Part shown: piece after piece, positions 63,489-64,000 of the stretch | Layout: every line of letters begins with the position of its first letter | Position numbering within the stretch: position 1 is the first letter of the stretch | Assembly: GCF_030297155.1 (NCBI RefSeq) | Contig: NZ_AP028068.1 | Span: 1,860,001-1,924,000 of the forward strand | Reading direction: 5' to 3' | Origin: Vibrio sp. FE10 | GTDB lineage: Bacteria; Pseudomonadota; Gammaproteobacteria; Enterobacterales; Vibrionaceae | DNA: 64,000 nucleotides | Position numbers and translations under genes: made by a program | Notes under the pieces: model-generated | Database searches by the model: none | The model's input: the letters and a program-made list of their open reading frames with translations, nothing else | Told to the model about the DNA's origin: nothing

Positions 63489-64000
63489 CTAACGTAACAC
63501 GGCTTTTCTAAGACCCGCGAACAACATCAGCATACCTAGCAAACCAAATGACACACTGCCACCGCTGCTACCAGAGCCAGTTGAAGAACTTCTACCAGCA
63601 ACAGCAACTCGTTTTGCTTCTGTCGCGGTAAATTGGACAGTTTCAGCGCTATCGATTACTCCATTAGTCACATCAGTTATCCAATCTTTATAGTCATATA
63701 TCTCTGTAAATACCGATGTAACACCGATGCCAGCACCACAAGTGGTCGGTCCAAAACTCGTTATACCGACCTGTTCATATGTAGAGCCATTTTTCCAAAA
63801 TACCGGACCACCGGAATCGCCTTGGCATGTACCACCGTATAGGCCATTATCCGGTCCATTACCATTGAAACAAATTTGTTTATCAGTGACTAACGGACCG
63901 AAGACAGCTTTACAATTAAGAGTATCAACATATGTCAGGTCTACTTTTTGCAACAAAGTAGTGCTGTCCTCTCCTGATTTTGTATTACCGTGTCCTACTG
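63489..64000 (-). CDS. Trypsin-like serine protease with GlyGly-CTERM-like tail, 5' end cut by window
   Basis: The frame is open to the window edge on the minus strand, so only the C-terminal 169 or so residues are visible. They contain GGTCQGDSGGPVFW with the catalytic Ser of family S1, and paired Cys (NCKAVFG...QICF, TTCGAG) for disulfides. After a spacer comes a Ser/Gly-rich stretch (SSSTGSGSSGGS), a hydrophobic helix (FGLLGMLMLFAGL) and RKAVLR, the GlyGly-CTERM pattern cut by rhombosortase in vibrios before type II export. His and Asp of the triad lie upstream, outside the window. Confidence 0.88.
   Translation of the reverse strand, partial: VGHGNTKSGEDSTTLLQKVDLTYVDTLNCKAVFGPLVTDKQICFNGNGPDNGLYGGTCQGDSGGPVFWKNGSTYEQVGITSFGPTTCGAGIGVTSVFTEIYDYKDWITDVTNGVIDSAETVQFTATEAKRVAVAGRSSSTGSGSSGGSVSFGLLGMLMLFAGLRKAVLR

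Noticed and set aside
1..64000. CRISPR arrays, tRNA/rRNA genes, prophage or a clear defence island
   Set aside because: No regularly spaced repeats, tRNA cloverleaf arms, phage structural genes or restriction genes were found by eye; the OLD-family gene alone is not enough to call a defence system.

Overview
The window looks like a piece of a marine Vibrio genome, probably chromosome II of a Splendidus-clade-like species. This is inferred from gene content (VolA-type lysophospholipase, AspD/AspT pair, a VexIJK-like pump with two adaptors, tyrosine permease, inosine-guanosine kinase, several c-di-GMP enzymes), moderate G+C, A/T-rich spacers and many compact intrinsic terminators. I see no rRNA, tRNA, CRISPR array, prophage or intact insertion sequence. 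Both ends cut a gene: a VolA-like lipase on the left and a trypsin-like protease on the right.

Layout. 1-6.4 kb: VolA-like lipase end, PhnA-type zinc-ribbon protein, Omp85-like barrel, LysR regulator, and a patatin lipoprotein with a small exported partner. 6.5-11.1 kb: aspT-aspD-pdxY, an aspartate:alanine exchange and decarboxylation module followed by a PLP-salvage kinase. 11.5-14.0 kb: DUF1656/HlyD/FUSC aromatic-acid-type efflux operon. 14.3-20 kb: a barrel protein, a carboxylesterase-fold lipoprotein whose catalytic triad is replaced, and a PLD-type lipoprotein. 20-25 kb: aspartate racemase, TamA-like protein, DEAD-box helicase, DUF1223 protein. 25-31 kb: TerC/Alx-like protein behind a yybP-ykoY (Mn2+) riboswitch, a 31-residue membrane microprotein, a UshA-like enzyme without signal peptide, and an OLD-family ATPase with an Asn/Gly tract. 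31-39 kb: DUF1097 protein, a MITE-like element, LysR facing a formate/nitrite channel fused to a CBS pair, cytochrome b561-YceI, and an EAL protein followed by a heptamer repeat. 39-45 kb: RND pump with two lipoprotein adaptors and divergent TetR. 45-51 kb: RhlE helicase, AcpH, a 42-residue microprotein, TyrP with a perfect TyrR box and a coupled leader ORF, and a chemoreceptor. 51-64 kb: overlapping small ORFs, HAD phosphatases, HD-GYP and GGDEF proteins, a 38-residue lipoprotein, CreA, Gsk, Fhs with a PurR box, ArfB, an XRE regulator, and a protease with a GlyGly-CTERM-like tail.

Points of most interest: the lipoprotein at 16142-18403 keeps the type-B carboxylesterase motifs but has Gly, Asp and Asn where the Ser-Glu-His triad should be, as in neuroligin-type pseudoesterases, and sits between a barrel protein and a PLD lipoprotein. 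A conserved motif (core GATGGATC) occurs upstream of aspT, of the DUF1656 operon and of aspartate racemase, hinting at a shared regulon. Several small genes below usual length cutoffs have good ribosome binding sites. All family assignments come from reading motifs by eye; no database search was run.
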